The notes beneath the pieces were generated by a model. The model was not told the DNA's origin. It saw only the letters and a list, made by a program, of their open reading frames with translations, and did no database searches. From the NCBI GenBank assembly GCA_041583015.1, contig JBFHGR010000027.1, positions 1 through 33,525 on the forward strand: a DNA stretch of 33,525 bases. The letters are read 5' to 3'. Source of the DNA: Parvicella sp041583015. Lineage in GTDB: Bacteria > Bacteroidota > Bacteroidia > Flavobacteriales_D > Parvicellaceae. Below are positions 6,840-14,041 of this stretch, in pieces; position 1 is the stretch's first letter; every line of letters starts with the position of its first letter. Made by a program: the position numbers and the translations under genes.

Positions 6840-9800
6840 TTACATATTTCTTCTATACTGCCCTCCTACTTCAAATAAAGCATCAGTTATTTGCCCTAGA
6901 GAACAATATTTAGTCGCTTCCATCATCGCTTCAAATACATTTCCGTTTTGAATAGCTACTTTCTGAATTTTACTAAGTGCTTCTGCTGTTTTGGATGCGT
7001 TTCCTTTTTGCAATTCGTTTAACATCGTTATTTGATATTGCTTTTCTTCTTCCGTTGCTCTAATTACTTCCTTAGGCAATACCGTTGGCGAACCTTTAGA
7101 ACTTAAGAATGTATTCACTCCAATAATTGGAAAATCGCCATTGTGTTTTAACGTTTCGTAATACAGACTTTCCTCTTGAATTTTACTTCTTTGGTACATA
7201 GTCTCCATTGCTCCTAAAACGCCACCACGCTCAGTAATTCTATCAAATTCTTTAAGCACTGCTTCTTCAACTAAGTCTGTCAGTTCCTCAATGATAAATG
7301 CACCTTGAATTGGATTCTCATTTTTCGATAATCCTAACTCTTTATTGATGATTAACTGAATAGCCATCGCTCTTCTTACCGATTCTTCAGTAGGAGTTGT
7401 AATAGCCTCGTCATATGCGTTGGTATGTAGTGAGTTACAGTTATCATTCAAAGCATAAAGCGCTTGTAATGTTGTTCGAATATCATTGAAATCAATCTCT
7501 TGAGCATGCAAACTCCTACCAGAAGTTTGAATATGATATTTCAACATTTGCGCTCTTGGATTTGCTCCGTATTTTTTAGCCATTGCTTTGGCCCAAATTC
7601 TACGAGCCACTCTTCCAATTACCGAATATTCTGGATCAATACCATTGCTAAAGAAGAACGATAAATTAGGACCAAACTTATTGATGTCCATTCCTCTACT
7701 TAGGTAATATTCTACATAAGTAAATCCATTACTCAATGTCAATGCCAATTGCGTAATAGGATTTGCACCTGCTTCTGCAATGTGATAACCAGATATAGAA
7801 ACTGAATAGAAATTACGAACACCATTATTAATAAAATACTCTTGTACATCTCCCATTAATCGCAACGCAAATTCCGTAGAAAAAATACATGTATTCTGTG
7901 CTTGATCTTCTTTTAAAATATCTGCTTGTACAGTACCTCTTACTTTTGTTAAAGTTTCTGCTTTAATTTTGGCATAAATATCTGCAGGTAAAACTTGATC
8001 TCCCGTTACACCTAAAAGGAATAAACCTAATCCATCATTTCCTTCAGGGATTTCTCCTTGATATGCTGGTCTAACAACTCCTTTCTCCTTGTAAATAGCT
8101 TCAATTTTTGCTTCTACTTCTTTTTCTAAACCGTTTTCTTTAATATATTTCTCACAGTTCTGATCTATGGCAGCATTCATAAAGAATCCTAACAACATAG
8201 GCGCAGGACCATTAATCGTCATACTCACAGATGTGAGTGGGTGCGACAAATCAAAACCAGAGTATAATTTTTTAGCATCATCCAAACAAGCGATAGATAC
8301 CCCTGCATTTCCAATCTTACCATAAATATCTGGCCTTAAATCCGGATCATTACCGTAAAGTGTTACAGAATCAAATGCTGTTGACAAACGCTTTGCAGGC
8401 ATTCCTTTAGAAACATAGTGAAATCTTCTATTCGTTCTTTCTGGGCCACCTTCACCAGCAAACATTCTTGTTGGATCTTCACCTTCTCTTTTGAAAGGGA
8501 ACAAACCTGCTGTGTAAGGAAATTCTCCAGGAACATTCTCTTGCAAACTCCATCTCAACACATCTCCCCAACCAGTGTATTTTGGTAAAGCCACTTTAGG
8601 AATTTGCAAATGTGAAAGACTTTCTGAATGCGTTTCAATAGATAGTTCTTTGTCTCTAACTTTAAACTTGTAAATAGGTTCCTTGTATTTCTGAACCTTT
8701 TCTTCCCATCCTTCTATGATGAGCATATTTTTTGGATCGAAATCCAATTTAATTTTATCAAACTGTGCTTGTAAAACCTTTACGGTATCAGGCTCGTCTG
8801 CCAAAGTCTCCATTGTTCTTTGAATAGCACAAAGTTTATCAGCAACTGCAACTTGCTTGTCTACCCATTCATCATATCCCCTATTATTTTCCGCAATTTC
8901 TGATAAGTAACGATTTCTTTTAGGTGGAATGACAAATATCTTCTCAGACATTTCTGTGGTTACTTCAAAAGTAGAAGGTAGTTCAGCTCCAGTTTTCTCA
9001 ACTAACTTGTCCATTACCACTTTGTAAAGTGAATTCATTCCTGGATCGTTAAATTGCGAAGCAATAGTTCCATATACCGGCATCTCATCCATAGGAGTTT
9101 CCCATAGGTTATGATTACGCATGTACTGTTTCTTCACATCTCTAAGTGCGTCTAGCGCACCTCTTTTGTCAAATTTATTTAATGCGATTACATCAGCAAA
9201 ATCCAACATATCAATTTTTTCTAATTGCGTGGCAGCACCATATTCAGGCGTCATGACATACAATGAAGTATCTGAATGATCCATTATTTCGGTATCTGAC
9301 TGACCGATTCCAGAAGTTTCTAAAATAATCAAATCATAATTAGCCGCTTTCAGGATTTGCAAAGCTTCATCTACGTGCTTGCTCAATGCTAAGTTACTCT
9401 GACGAGTAGCCAAAGAACGCATGTAAACTCTCTCACTTCTGATAGAGTTCATTCTAATTCTATCTCCAAGCAATGCTCCTCCAGTTTTTCTTTTGGACGG
9501 ATCCACAGAAACGATTGCGATTTGCTTTTTAGGAAAGTCAATTAAAAATCTTCGCACCAATTCATCTACTAAGGATGATTTACCTGCTCCACCTGTTCCG
9601 GTGATTCCCAATACTGGCGTTGAAGACTCTTTTGCCATTGCATGGATTTTATCCATTTCGGCTTTGCTTTCTTCTGGGAAATTTTCTGCTGCAGAAATCA
9701 ATCTGGCAATAGATTTAACGTCTTTATCTTTAACCAAGTCAACTTCCCCACTCAAGTTTGCTCCTGTTGGATAATCCGCTTGAGAAACCATATCGTTAAT

Positions 9801-10205
9801 CATACCTTGTAGCCCCATAGAACGGCCATCGTCCGGGTGATATAATCTTGTAATTCCGTATGCTTGTAACTCTTCAATTTCAGAAGGAAGGATAGTTCCT
9901 CCGCCACCACCAAAAATCTTGATGTGTTCCGAACCTCTTTCTTTTAGAAGGTCGTACATATATTTAAAGTACTCAACGTGTCCACCTTGATAAGATGTCA
10001 TGGCAATTGCATTTGCATCTTCCTCTATGGCACAGTTAACCACTTCTTCTACACTTCTATCATGACCCAAATGAATTACTTCACATCCAGTGGACTGAAT
10101 AATCCTACGCATGATATTTATAGCAGCATCATGTCCATCAAAAAGAGATGCAGCAGTGACTATTCTAATTTTATTTTGGGGCGTGTAAGGTTTAACTTGT
10201 TCCAT
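6840..10205 (-). CDS. icmF: Fused B12-dependent acyl-CoA mutase (isobutyryl-CoA mutase type, IcmF)
   Basis: 1121 residues in the order of IcmF: a cobalamin-binding domain at the N-terminus (SLFDGHDAAIN, His25 as the expected lower cobalt ligand), a MeaB/ArgK-like GTPase chaperone in the middle (Walker A GTGGAGKS at 203-210, ETSGIGQSD, NKFD at 343-346), and the mutase TIM barrel at about 540-1100 (TGWGDVLRW, GTVQADILKEDQAQNT, GYHIAEAGA). It should rearrange branched to straight acyl-CoA (isobutyryl to n-butyryl) in valine or fatty-acid metabolism, with built-in cofactor loading. Phe569 and Gln770 sit where methylmalonyl-CoA mutase has its substrate-binding Tyr and Arg, which fits IcmF rather than methylmalonyl-CoA mutase. 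That alignment is from memory. It leads a three-gene minus-strand unit, with promoter element TATATTTG upstream. Annotation pipelines often call such proteins simply methylmalonyl-CoA mutase family. Confidence 0.93.
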   Translation of the reverse strand: MEQVKPYTPQNKIRIVTAASLFDGHDAAINIMRRIIQSTGCEVIHLGHDRSVEEVVNCAIEEDANAIAMTSYQGGHVEYFKYMYDLLKERGSEHIKIFGGGGGTILPSEIEELQAYGITRLYHPDDGRSMGLQGMINDMVSQADYPTGANLSGEVDLVKDKDVKSIARLISAAENFPEESKAEMDKIHAMAKESSTPVLGITGTGGAGKSSLVDELVRRFLIDFPKKQIAIVSVDPSKRKTGGALLGDRIRMNSIRSERVYMRSLATRQSNLALSKHVDEALQILKAANYDLIILETSGIGQSDTEIMDHSDTSLYVMTPEYGAATQLEKIDMLDFADVIALNKFDKRGALDALRDVKKQYMRNHNLWETPMDEMPVYGTIASQFNDPGMNSLYKVVMDKLVEKTGAELPSTFEVTTEMSEKIFVIPPKRNRYLSEIAENNRGYDEWVDKQVAVADKLCAIQRTMETLADEPDTVKVLQAQFDKIKLDFDPKNMLIIEGWEEKVQKYKEPIYKFKVRDKELSIETHSESLSHLQIPKVALPKYTGWGDVLRWSLQENVPGEFPYTAGLFPFKREGEDPTRMFAGEGGPERTNRRFHYVSKGMPAKRLSTAFDSVTLYGNDPDLRPDIYGKIGNAGVSIACLDDAKKLYSGFDLSHPLTSVSMTINGPAPMLLGFFMNAAIDQNCEKYIKENGLEKEVEAKIEAIYKEKGVVRPAYQGEIPEGNDGLGLFLLGVTGDQVLPADIYAKIKAETLTKVRGTVQADILKEDQAQNTCIFSTEFALRLMGDVQEYFINNGVRNFYSVSISGYHIAEAGANPITQLALTLSNGFTYVEYYLSRGMDINKFGPNLSFFFSNGIDPEYSVIGRVARRIWAKAMAKKYGANPRAQMLKYHIQTSGRSLHAQEIDFNDIRTTLQALYALNDNCNSLHTNAYDEAITTPTEESVRRAMAIQLIINKELGLSKNENPIQGAFIIEELTDLVEEAVLKEFDRITERGGVLGAMETMYQRSKIQEESLYYETLKHNGDFPIIGVNTFLSSKGSPTVLPKEVIRATEEEKQYQITMLNELQKGNASKTAEALSKIQKVAIQNGNVFEAMMEATKYCSLGQITDALFEVGGQYRRNM

Positions 10206-10229
10206 TAAATTTCTTTAAATTATGCCTTG

Positions 10230-10237
10230 CAAATATA
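10230..10237 (-). promoter_or_regulatory. icmF: -7 promoter element TATATTTG for icmF
   Basis: The minus strand reads TATATTTG, an exact TAnnTTTG match, ending 24 bases before the icmF ATG. This gives a leader of about 20 bases, too short for a cobalamin riboswitch. No convincing -33 box is visible. Confidence 0.55.
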
Positions 10238-10267
10238 AGAAACCATATTGAATTTAAGGGACGGTTT

Positions 10268-10292
10268 TTAGCACTTAGTTCTTAGCACTTAG
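10268..10292. repeat. Two direct copies of TTAGCACTTAG
   Basis: An 11-base unit at 10268-10278 is repeated exactly at 10282-10292 with TTC between, followed by a degenerate third piece CGCTTGG. The stop codon of the lipoprotein fragment (minus strand TAA, 10282-10284) comes from this repeat, so the repeat has replaced or eroded the normal 3' end of that gene. Confidence 0.7.
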
Positions 10293-10482
10293 CGCTTGGA
10301 TGTATTTTGCTCATTTTAGAGTTAGTTTTTATACAGATAAAAAGACCCACGTCAATTGAGAATTCATAAGTAGAATGCATCCATTCCCATTCACCAACTA
10401 ATTCCTTATTTATAGTTTCCTTATTTTTAGAGCAAGAAACTGAAAAGATGATGAATAACATTATTTGGAAATACTTTTTCAT
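10282..10482 (-). pseudogene. Truncated lipoprotein
   Basis: Starting at the ATG of MKKYFQ (10482) this gives 66 residues: a lipoprotein signal with lipobox FSVSC, then KNKETINKELVGEWEWMHSTYEFS. The segment LVGEWEW resembles the beginning of the small lipocalin-like lipoproteins of Bacteroidota, which are normally 120-160 residues long. After EFSIDVGLF the sequence becomes composition-poor and ends inside the TTAGCACTTAG repeat. I read it as a gene that lost its 3' part. A genuinely short lipoprotein is possible but less likely. No promoter element is visible upstream. Confidence 0.5.
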
Positions 10483-10539
10483 AAAGACCAATTTACAATA
10501 AAAACTTTCTTCATTAAGAAAAGTTACCTATTCAATTTT

Positions 10540-10750
10540 TATTTGGTGGTTTTAATTGGAACATTCAATCTATTGCTACATTTTCACATTAGTTCATTGC
10601 TACATTGACTTCAGTCTAGAAGCCTACTCTCAGCATTACTCTCGAAATTTCTCTATTGAAACCTGTGAAGTAGAGGCGTTGGTAATACTCTTCAAATTAT
10701 CAAATCAATCATCTTCATTATCTAAATTTTCACATTAGCCAATTATCTAA
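10540..10750. repeat. Non-coding stretch of degenerate short units (two copies of ATTTTCACATTAG)
   Basis: The gap between the truncated lipoprotein and the J-domain gene has no credible gene. On the minus strand it is built of loose short units of the type CTAATGTGAAAAT, GATAATTTGAAG, GCAATGTAGCAATG. The 13-mer ATTTTCACATTAG occurs exactly at 10580-10592 and 10726-10738 and the flanks are partly alike. It starts right after the 3' end of the J-domain gene. I recall similar loose repeats between genes in other Bacteroidota. Confidence 0.55.
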
Positions 10751-11464
10751 TCACTTCACTTTCCTAGTTCTCTTCTTCAATTTTTCAATCCTGTCTTTGT
10801 AATAATCCTTTAATTCTTGTGCAAAATCAACAGGTCTTTCATAAGTAGTCAGTACTTCGTAAGTATGTTTTGATTTTAGTTCTTGCAGGAGAGACTCATA
10901 TTTACTCAACTCATTTTGATAATAAGCGGTCGAAGCATCATTCTCAATGTTTATTTCTGGCAGTTCAATGCCGCTATTAGCTTGTTCTTGTTGAATGTGA
11001 GCGCAAAACAATTGCAACTCTTCCAAGTTACCACTGTTGTAAATATCCACCAATCTAGCGGTAACTTCTGTGGCACTTTCCCTATCTCTATCATCTCCTC
11101 CTACTCTATCTGGATGTACAATAAGCATGGTTTCTCTATACAGTCGCTTACGTTCCTTCTTCGTTTCCTCTGGCTCTTCAGTTGCTACTTTTGGTTGGGT
11201 CGCCACTACTCCCACAGGCTCTTGATAATTCTTACCTTTTCTTTTTTGTGCTTGCCTTTTTTGTTTTTTGGCTTTCTGAAAATTACGGTATTTAGCAGCT
11301 AATTCCTGCTCCTCAATCATATCGTCCAAAACAAAATTTCGAAGAATTGCTTCAAACTCATTGAGTTCAGTTTTTATTTTATCAATTTCTGCTTTGACAA
11401 CATTGATTTTTAGTTTTAAATCAAAATTATCATCAGCATCGATATTTGCAGGCGAATTATTCAT
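10751..11464 (-). CDS. J-domain protein with coiled-coil N-terminus
   Basis: 237 residues from ATG11464. An N-terminal coiled coil (LKLKINVVKAEIDKIKTELNEFEAIL) is followed by a Lys/Arg-rich basic linker (about KAKKQKRQAQKRKGKN), then a J-domain: RKRLYRETMLIVHPDRVGGDDRDRESATEVTARLVDIYNSGNLEEL, with the HPD triad at about 117-119. J-domains stimulate Hsp70 (DnaK) ATPase, so this is a likely specialised DnaK co-chaperone. There is no Gly/Phe or zinc-finger region, so it is not DnaJ itself. A second coiled/basic region ends the protein. The frame is open to ATG11515 (17 more residues), but a -7 element at 11469-11476 lies in that extension and favours 11464. Divergent from the DUF493 gene. Confidence 0.82.
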   Translation of the reverse strand: MNNSPANIDADDNFDLKLKINVVKAEIDKIKTELNEFEAILRNFVLDDMIEEQELAAKYRNFQKAKKQKRQAQKRKGKNYQEPVGVVATQPKVATEEPEETKKERKRLYRETMLIVHPDRVGGDDRDRESATEVTARLVDIYNSGNLEELQLFCAHIQQEQANSGIELPEINIENDASTAYYQNELSKYESLLQELKSKHTYEVLTTYERPVDFAQELKDYYKDRIEKLKKRTRKVK

Positions 11465-11468
11465 ACCA

Positions 11469-11476
11469 CAAAAATA
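11469..11476 (-). promoter_or_regulatory. -7 promoter element TATTTTTG for the J-domain gene
   Basis: The minus strand reads TATTTTTG, an exact TAnnTTTG match, ending only 4 bases before ATG11464. If used, the transcript would have almost no leader. The alternative is that translation starts at 11515 and this match is chance. Confidence 0.35.
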
Positions 11477-11571
11477 CGAAATACAATTTTCTGGTTTATT
11501 TTTAATCCAACTCATTTAAAATCCATAATGGAAAAAATAAAAAAGAAGATGCCATTCAATTGAAATTGCCG

Positions 11572-11579
11572 TAACTTTG
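11572..11579 (+). promoter_or_regulatory. -7 promoter element TAACTTTG for the DUF493 gene
   Basis: Exact TAnnTTTG match ending 5 bases before ATG11585, so the message would be leaderless or nearly so. No -33 TTTG stands at the usual distance. Confidence 0.4.
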
Positions 11580-11584
11580 TGAAT

Positions 11585-11857
11585 ATGGATGCAGATAGAT
11601 TAGATAAAATAAAAGCGTCACTTGATGACGTACATGAATGGCCAAGTTTATACATGTTCAAATTCATTATCCCAACGATTTCAGGGAAGTTCGAAGCTGT
11701 TATGGATGTTTTTCCAAAAGAGGTTGATTCATACACAAAAATGTCTAAAGAAGGCAAATACACCAGTGTAACAATTAAGGAAGTACTCATGTCTGCTGAA
11801 GATGTACTAAATCGCTATAAAGCCGTACAAGAAATAGGAGGAATCATCGCGCTATAA
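11585..11857 (+). CDS. DUF493 (YbeD-like) family protein
   Basis: 90 residues: a small alpha/beta protein with the pattern I associate with DUF493 in Bacteroidota: EWPSLYMFKFIIP near the start, SKEGKYTSVTIKEVLMSAEDVLNRYKAVQEIGGIIAL at the end. The family has a ferredoxin-like fold resembling amino-acid-binding regulatory (ACT-like) domains. Its role is unproven; the E. coli relative YbeD lies next to lipoate genes. I start at ATG1158x (11585) rather than the GTG at 11579, which belongs to the promoter-like box. It is a single-gene unit, divergent from the J-domain gene. Confidence 0.8.
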   Translation: MDADRLDKIKASLDDVHEWPSLYMFKFIIPTISGKFEAVMDVFPKEVDSYTKMSKEGKYTSVTIKEVLMSAEDVLNRYKAVQEIGGIIAL

Positions 11858-11922
11858 GTAAAATATGATTTAACACATATTATTAAATGACGGTTGTTAT
11901 TTCCTAATGACACTCCGCCCAA

Positions 11923-11930
11923 TACTTTTG
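11923..11930 (+). promoter_or_regulatory. -7 promoter element TACTTTTG for the sulfur operon
   Basis: Exact TAnnTTTG match 35 bases before ATG11966. A TTG at 11894-11896 is 26 bases upstream, longer than the usual spacer of about 19-21, so the -33 part is unclear. Confidence 0.45.
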
Positions 11931-11965
11931 TTACCATCAATATTTAGGTTGAAGAGTAGCAAACG

Positions 11966-13210
11966 ATGGAGAAGAAAAAAATAATCATTTTAGGTGCTGG
12001 AACAGCAGGCACCATCATAGCCAATAAACTTAGTAAAGAATTGAACTCCAATTTCTGGGAAATCACAATTCTAGACAAAGAACAAAAACACTATTATCAA
12101 CCAGGATTTCTTTTTTTGCCGTTTGATAGGTATACACCTGAGCAAATTGTAAAAAAAATAGATAGTTTCATTCCAAAAAACGTCAATTTACTAACTGAAG
12201 ATGTTCATCAAATTGTACCTACAGATAACAAGATATTGCTTAGTAATAGTACGGTACTTCAATACGACATTCTAGTTGTAGCAACGGGAAGTCAAATTGC
12301 GCCACAAGAGATTCAAGGAATGAAAGGTACAGAATGGTACAAATCAATTTTTGATTTTTACACATTTGAAGGTGCGCTACAACTAAGAAATAAATTAAGA
12401 ACTTGGGAAGGAGGAAAATTGGTTGTACATATATGTGAGATGCCAATAAAATGTCCAGTAGCTCCTCTTGAGTTTGCTTTTCTCGCAGATGAATTTTTCC
12501 GCAATAAAAAAATGAGAGATAAAGTTGAAATCACCTATGTAACACCAATGTCTGGGGCTTTCACAAAACCAGTTGCCGCTAAAGAACTAAAATACCTGTT
12601 GGATTCAAAAAACATAAAAATAGTAGCTGATTTTAATATAGAAAAAGTGGACACAGATAAGCATCAAATTGTCGATTATGGCGACCGAACTGTTGACTAC
12701 AATCTACTTGTTACTGTGCCTACTAACATGGGAGATGATTTAATCTTTCGCTCAGATATGGGTGACGACTTAAATTTTGTTCCAACGGATAAAAACACCC
12801 TTCAAAGTAAAATAAAAGAGAACATATTTGTTATTGGTGATGCCACCGATATTCCAGCATCAAAAGCCGGTGCAGTAGCACACTTTGAAGCAGATATAGT
12901 AACCGACAACATTCTTAAATTTATTGAAGGCAAACCATTAAAGCATGATTTTGATGGACACTCAAATTGTTTTATTGAAACAGGAAATGGAAAAGCACTA
13001 TTAATTGACTTCAATTACGACCAAGAACCTGTTAAGGGAACATTTCCTATTCCTGGAATAGGACCGCTAAGGTTATTAAAGGAAAACAGAATGAATCACT
13101 GGGGTAAATTGGCATTTAGATGGATATATTGGAACATATTAATCAAAGGGAGACCCATCCCATTTGTAACAAGTAAAATGAAAAAAGCCGGTAAACAAAT
13201 AAACCAATAA
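11966..13210 (+). CDS. Sulfide:quinone oxidoreductase-like flavoprotein
   Basis: 414 residues. FAD-binding Rossmann motif at the N-terminus (IIILGAGTAGTIIANKL), ATGS at 106-109, and the second FAD motif NIFVIGDATDIPASKAGAVAHFEA at about 286-308. SQR-type Cys residues are visible: Cys157 and Cys163 in HICEMPIKCPVAPLEF and Cys335 in DGHSNCFIETG, which matches the position of the second redox Cys in SQRs (usually GYxxC). The enzyme would oxidise sulfide to persulfide/polysulfide and pass electrons to quinone at the membrane; the C-terminal part (LAFRWIYWNILIKGRPIP) is amphipathic and could be the membrane anchor. The next two genes encode persulfide-carrier-type proteins, which supports this role. 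A flavocytochrome-c-like or other pyridine-nucleotide-disulfide enzyme is less likely. Confidence 0.85.
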   Translation: MEKKKIIILGAGTAGTIIANKLSKELNSNFWEITILDKEQKHYYQPGFLFLPFDRYTPEQIVKKIDSFIPKNVNLLTEDVHQIVPTDNKILLSNSTVLQYDILVVATGSQIAPQEIQGMKGTEWYKSIFDFYTFEGALQLRNKLRTWEGGKLVVHICEMPIKCPVAPLEFAFLADEFFRNKKMRDKVEITYVTPMSGAFTKPVAAKELKYLLDSKNIKIVADFNIEKVDTDKHQIVDYGDRTVDYNLLVTVPTNMGDDLIFRSDMGDDLNFVPTDKNTLQSKIKENIFVIGDATDIPASKAGAVAHFEADIVTDNILKFIEGKPLKHDFDGHSNCFIETGNGKALLIDFNYDQEPVKGTFPIPGIGPLRLLKENRMNHWGKLAFRWIYWNILIKGRPIPFVTSKMKKAGKQINQ

Positions 13211-13220
13211 GAATAATATT

Positions 13221-13529
13221 ATGGAAAAAACAATAGCAGGTTACTGTGTAAAATGTAACGACCAAGGTTTCTTAGAAAACCTAGAAGAATGGAATGAAGA
13301 AATTGCCAAAGAATTAGCAAAAGAAGAAAATATTGAATTAACTGACAAACACTGGGAAGTAATCAAGTACTTGCAAGAACAATGCAAACAAGATGTTGCT
13401 GTCACAGTGAGAAAGGTTGGTAAAAGTGGAATAGTTGACATAAAGGAATTCTATCAATTATTTCCTAAAGCACCATTGAAAACCGCTAGTAAAATTGCTG
13501 GAACACCTAAACCCGTAAGTTGTATTTAA
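13221..13529 (+). CDS. TusE/DsrC/DsvC family sulfur carrier
   Basis: 102 residues matching the DsrC/TusE fold: GFLENLEEWNEEIAKELAKEENIELTDKHWEVIKYLQ, then FYQLFPKAPLKTASKIAGTPKPVSCI. The flexible C-terminal arm ends with the invariant penultimate Cys (Cys101), the persulfide-carrying residue. The second arm Cys of true DsrC, about ten residues earlier, is absent (S90/K91), so it is TusE-like and not a DsrAB partner. Extra Cys at 9 and 12 form CVKC near the N-terminus, which is unusual. It begins 10 bases after the SQR-like gene. It probably accepts sulfane sulfur from the SQR product, perhaps through the DsrE protein encoded next. Confidence 0.88.
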   Translation: MEKTIAGYCVKCNDQGFLENLEEWNEEIAKELAKEENIELTDKHWEVIKYLQEQCKQDVAVTVRKVGKSGIVDIKEFYQLFPKAPLKTASKIAGTPKPVSCI

Positions 13530-13548
13530 AATCCCTATTAAACAAAAA

Positions 13549-14040
13549 ATGACGATGGATAATCAAGAAAAATTACCTGTAAAAAAAATGATGTTAATCT
13601 TATCTAAGGCTACCATTGAAAATGTTTATGCCTGCTTTATTTTGGCAAACGGTGCTAGAATGGAAGGTATAGAATCTGAAATATTCTTTACATTTTTTGG
13701 TTTGGAAGCCATTCAAAAAGACAAATTGAAAAACTTGCATGTTGCAACGGTTGGAAATCCTGCCATGCATATTCCAACATTGCTAGGAGGACTCCCAGGA
13801 ATGGAAGCCTTTGCTACTAAAATGATGAAATCTGAAATGGAAAAACTAGATATTCCACCTGTGGATGAATTCCTAGAAATGCTTTCTGCATCAGGAACTA
13901 AATTATGGGCTTGTAAATTAGCAATGGATATGTTTAAGATAAAGAAGGAAGACTTGATAGATGACTTAGATGGTGTACTTACTGTTGGTGATTTCTACGA
14001 AAGAGCAGATGGAGAAAGAACTCATATGCTTTTCATATAA
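13549..14040 (+). CDS. DsrE/DsrF-like (DsrE2) sulfurtransferase family protein
   Basis: 163 residues. KKMMLILSKATIENVYACFILANGARMEGIESEIFFTFFGLEAI is the DsrE-type nucleotide-like fold, and SGTKLWACKLAMDMFKIKKEDLIDD carries the conserved Cys (Cys122) of the DsrE2 group. Such proteins move sulfane sulfur between carriers such as TusA and DsrC/TusE; no tusA is seen here. It lies 19 bases after the TusE-like gene and completes a three-gene unit. The start could be ATG13549 or ATG13555 (MTMD). It converges with the SpoIID-like gene with one base between stops. Confidence 0.87.
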   Translation: MTMDNQEKLPVKKMMLILSKATIENVYACFILANGARMEGIESEIFFTFFGLEAIQKDKLKNLHVATVGNPAMHIPTLLGGLPGMEAFATKMMKSEMEKLDIPPVDEFLEMLSASGTKLWACKLAMDMFKIKKEDLIDDLDGVLTVGDFYERADGERTHMLFI

Positions 14041-14041
14041 A

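Noticed and set aside
9493..9774. 93-codon plus-strand ORF inside icmF
   Set aside because: It lies opposite the conserved GTPase domain, so its open frame is a by-product of that coding sequence.
10206..10281. Cobalamin riboswitch before icmF
   Set aside because: The leader implied by TATATTTG is about 20 bases and no B12-box-like sequence is seen; too short for a riboswitch.
10556..10738. 60-codon plus-strand ORF between the truncated lipoprotein and the J-domain gene
   Set aside because: It is composed of the loose repeats, has no domain pattern, and contains both copies of the 13-mer; chance frame.
11512..11790. 92-codon minus-strand ORF opposite the DUF493 gene
   Set aside because: Antisense shadow of a recognisable family protein; its own translation shows no family pattern.
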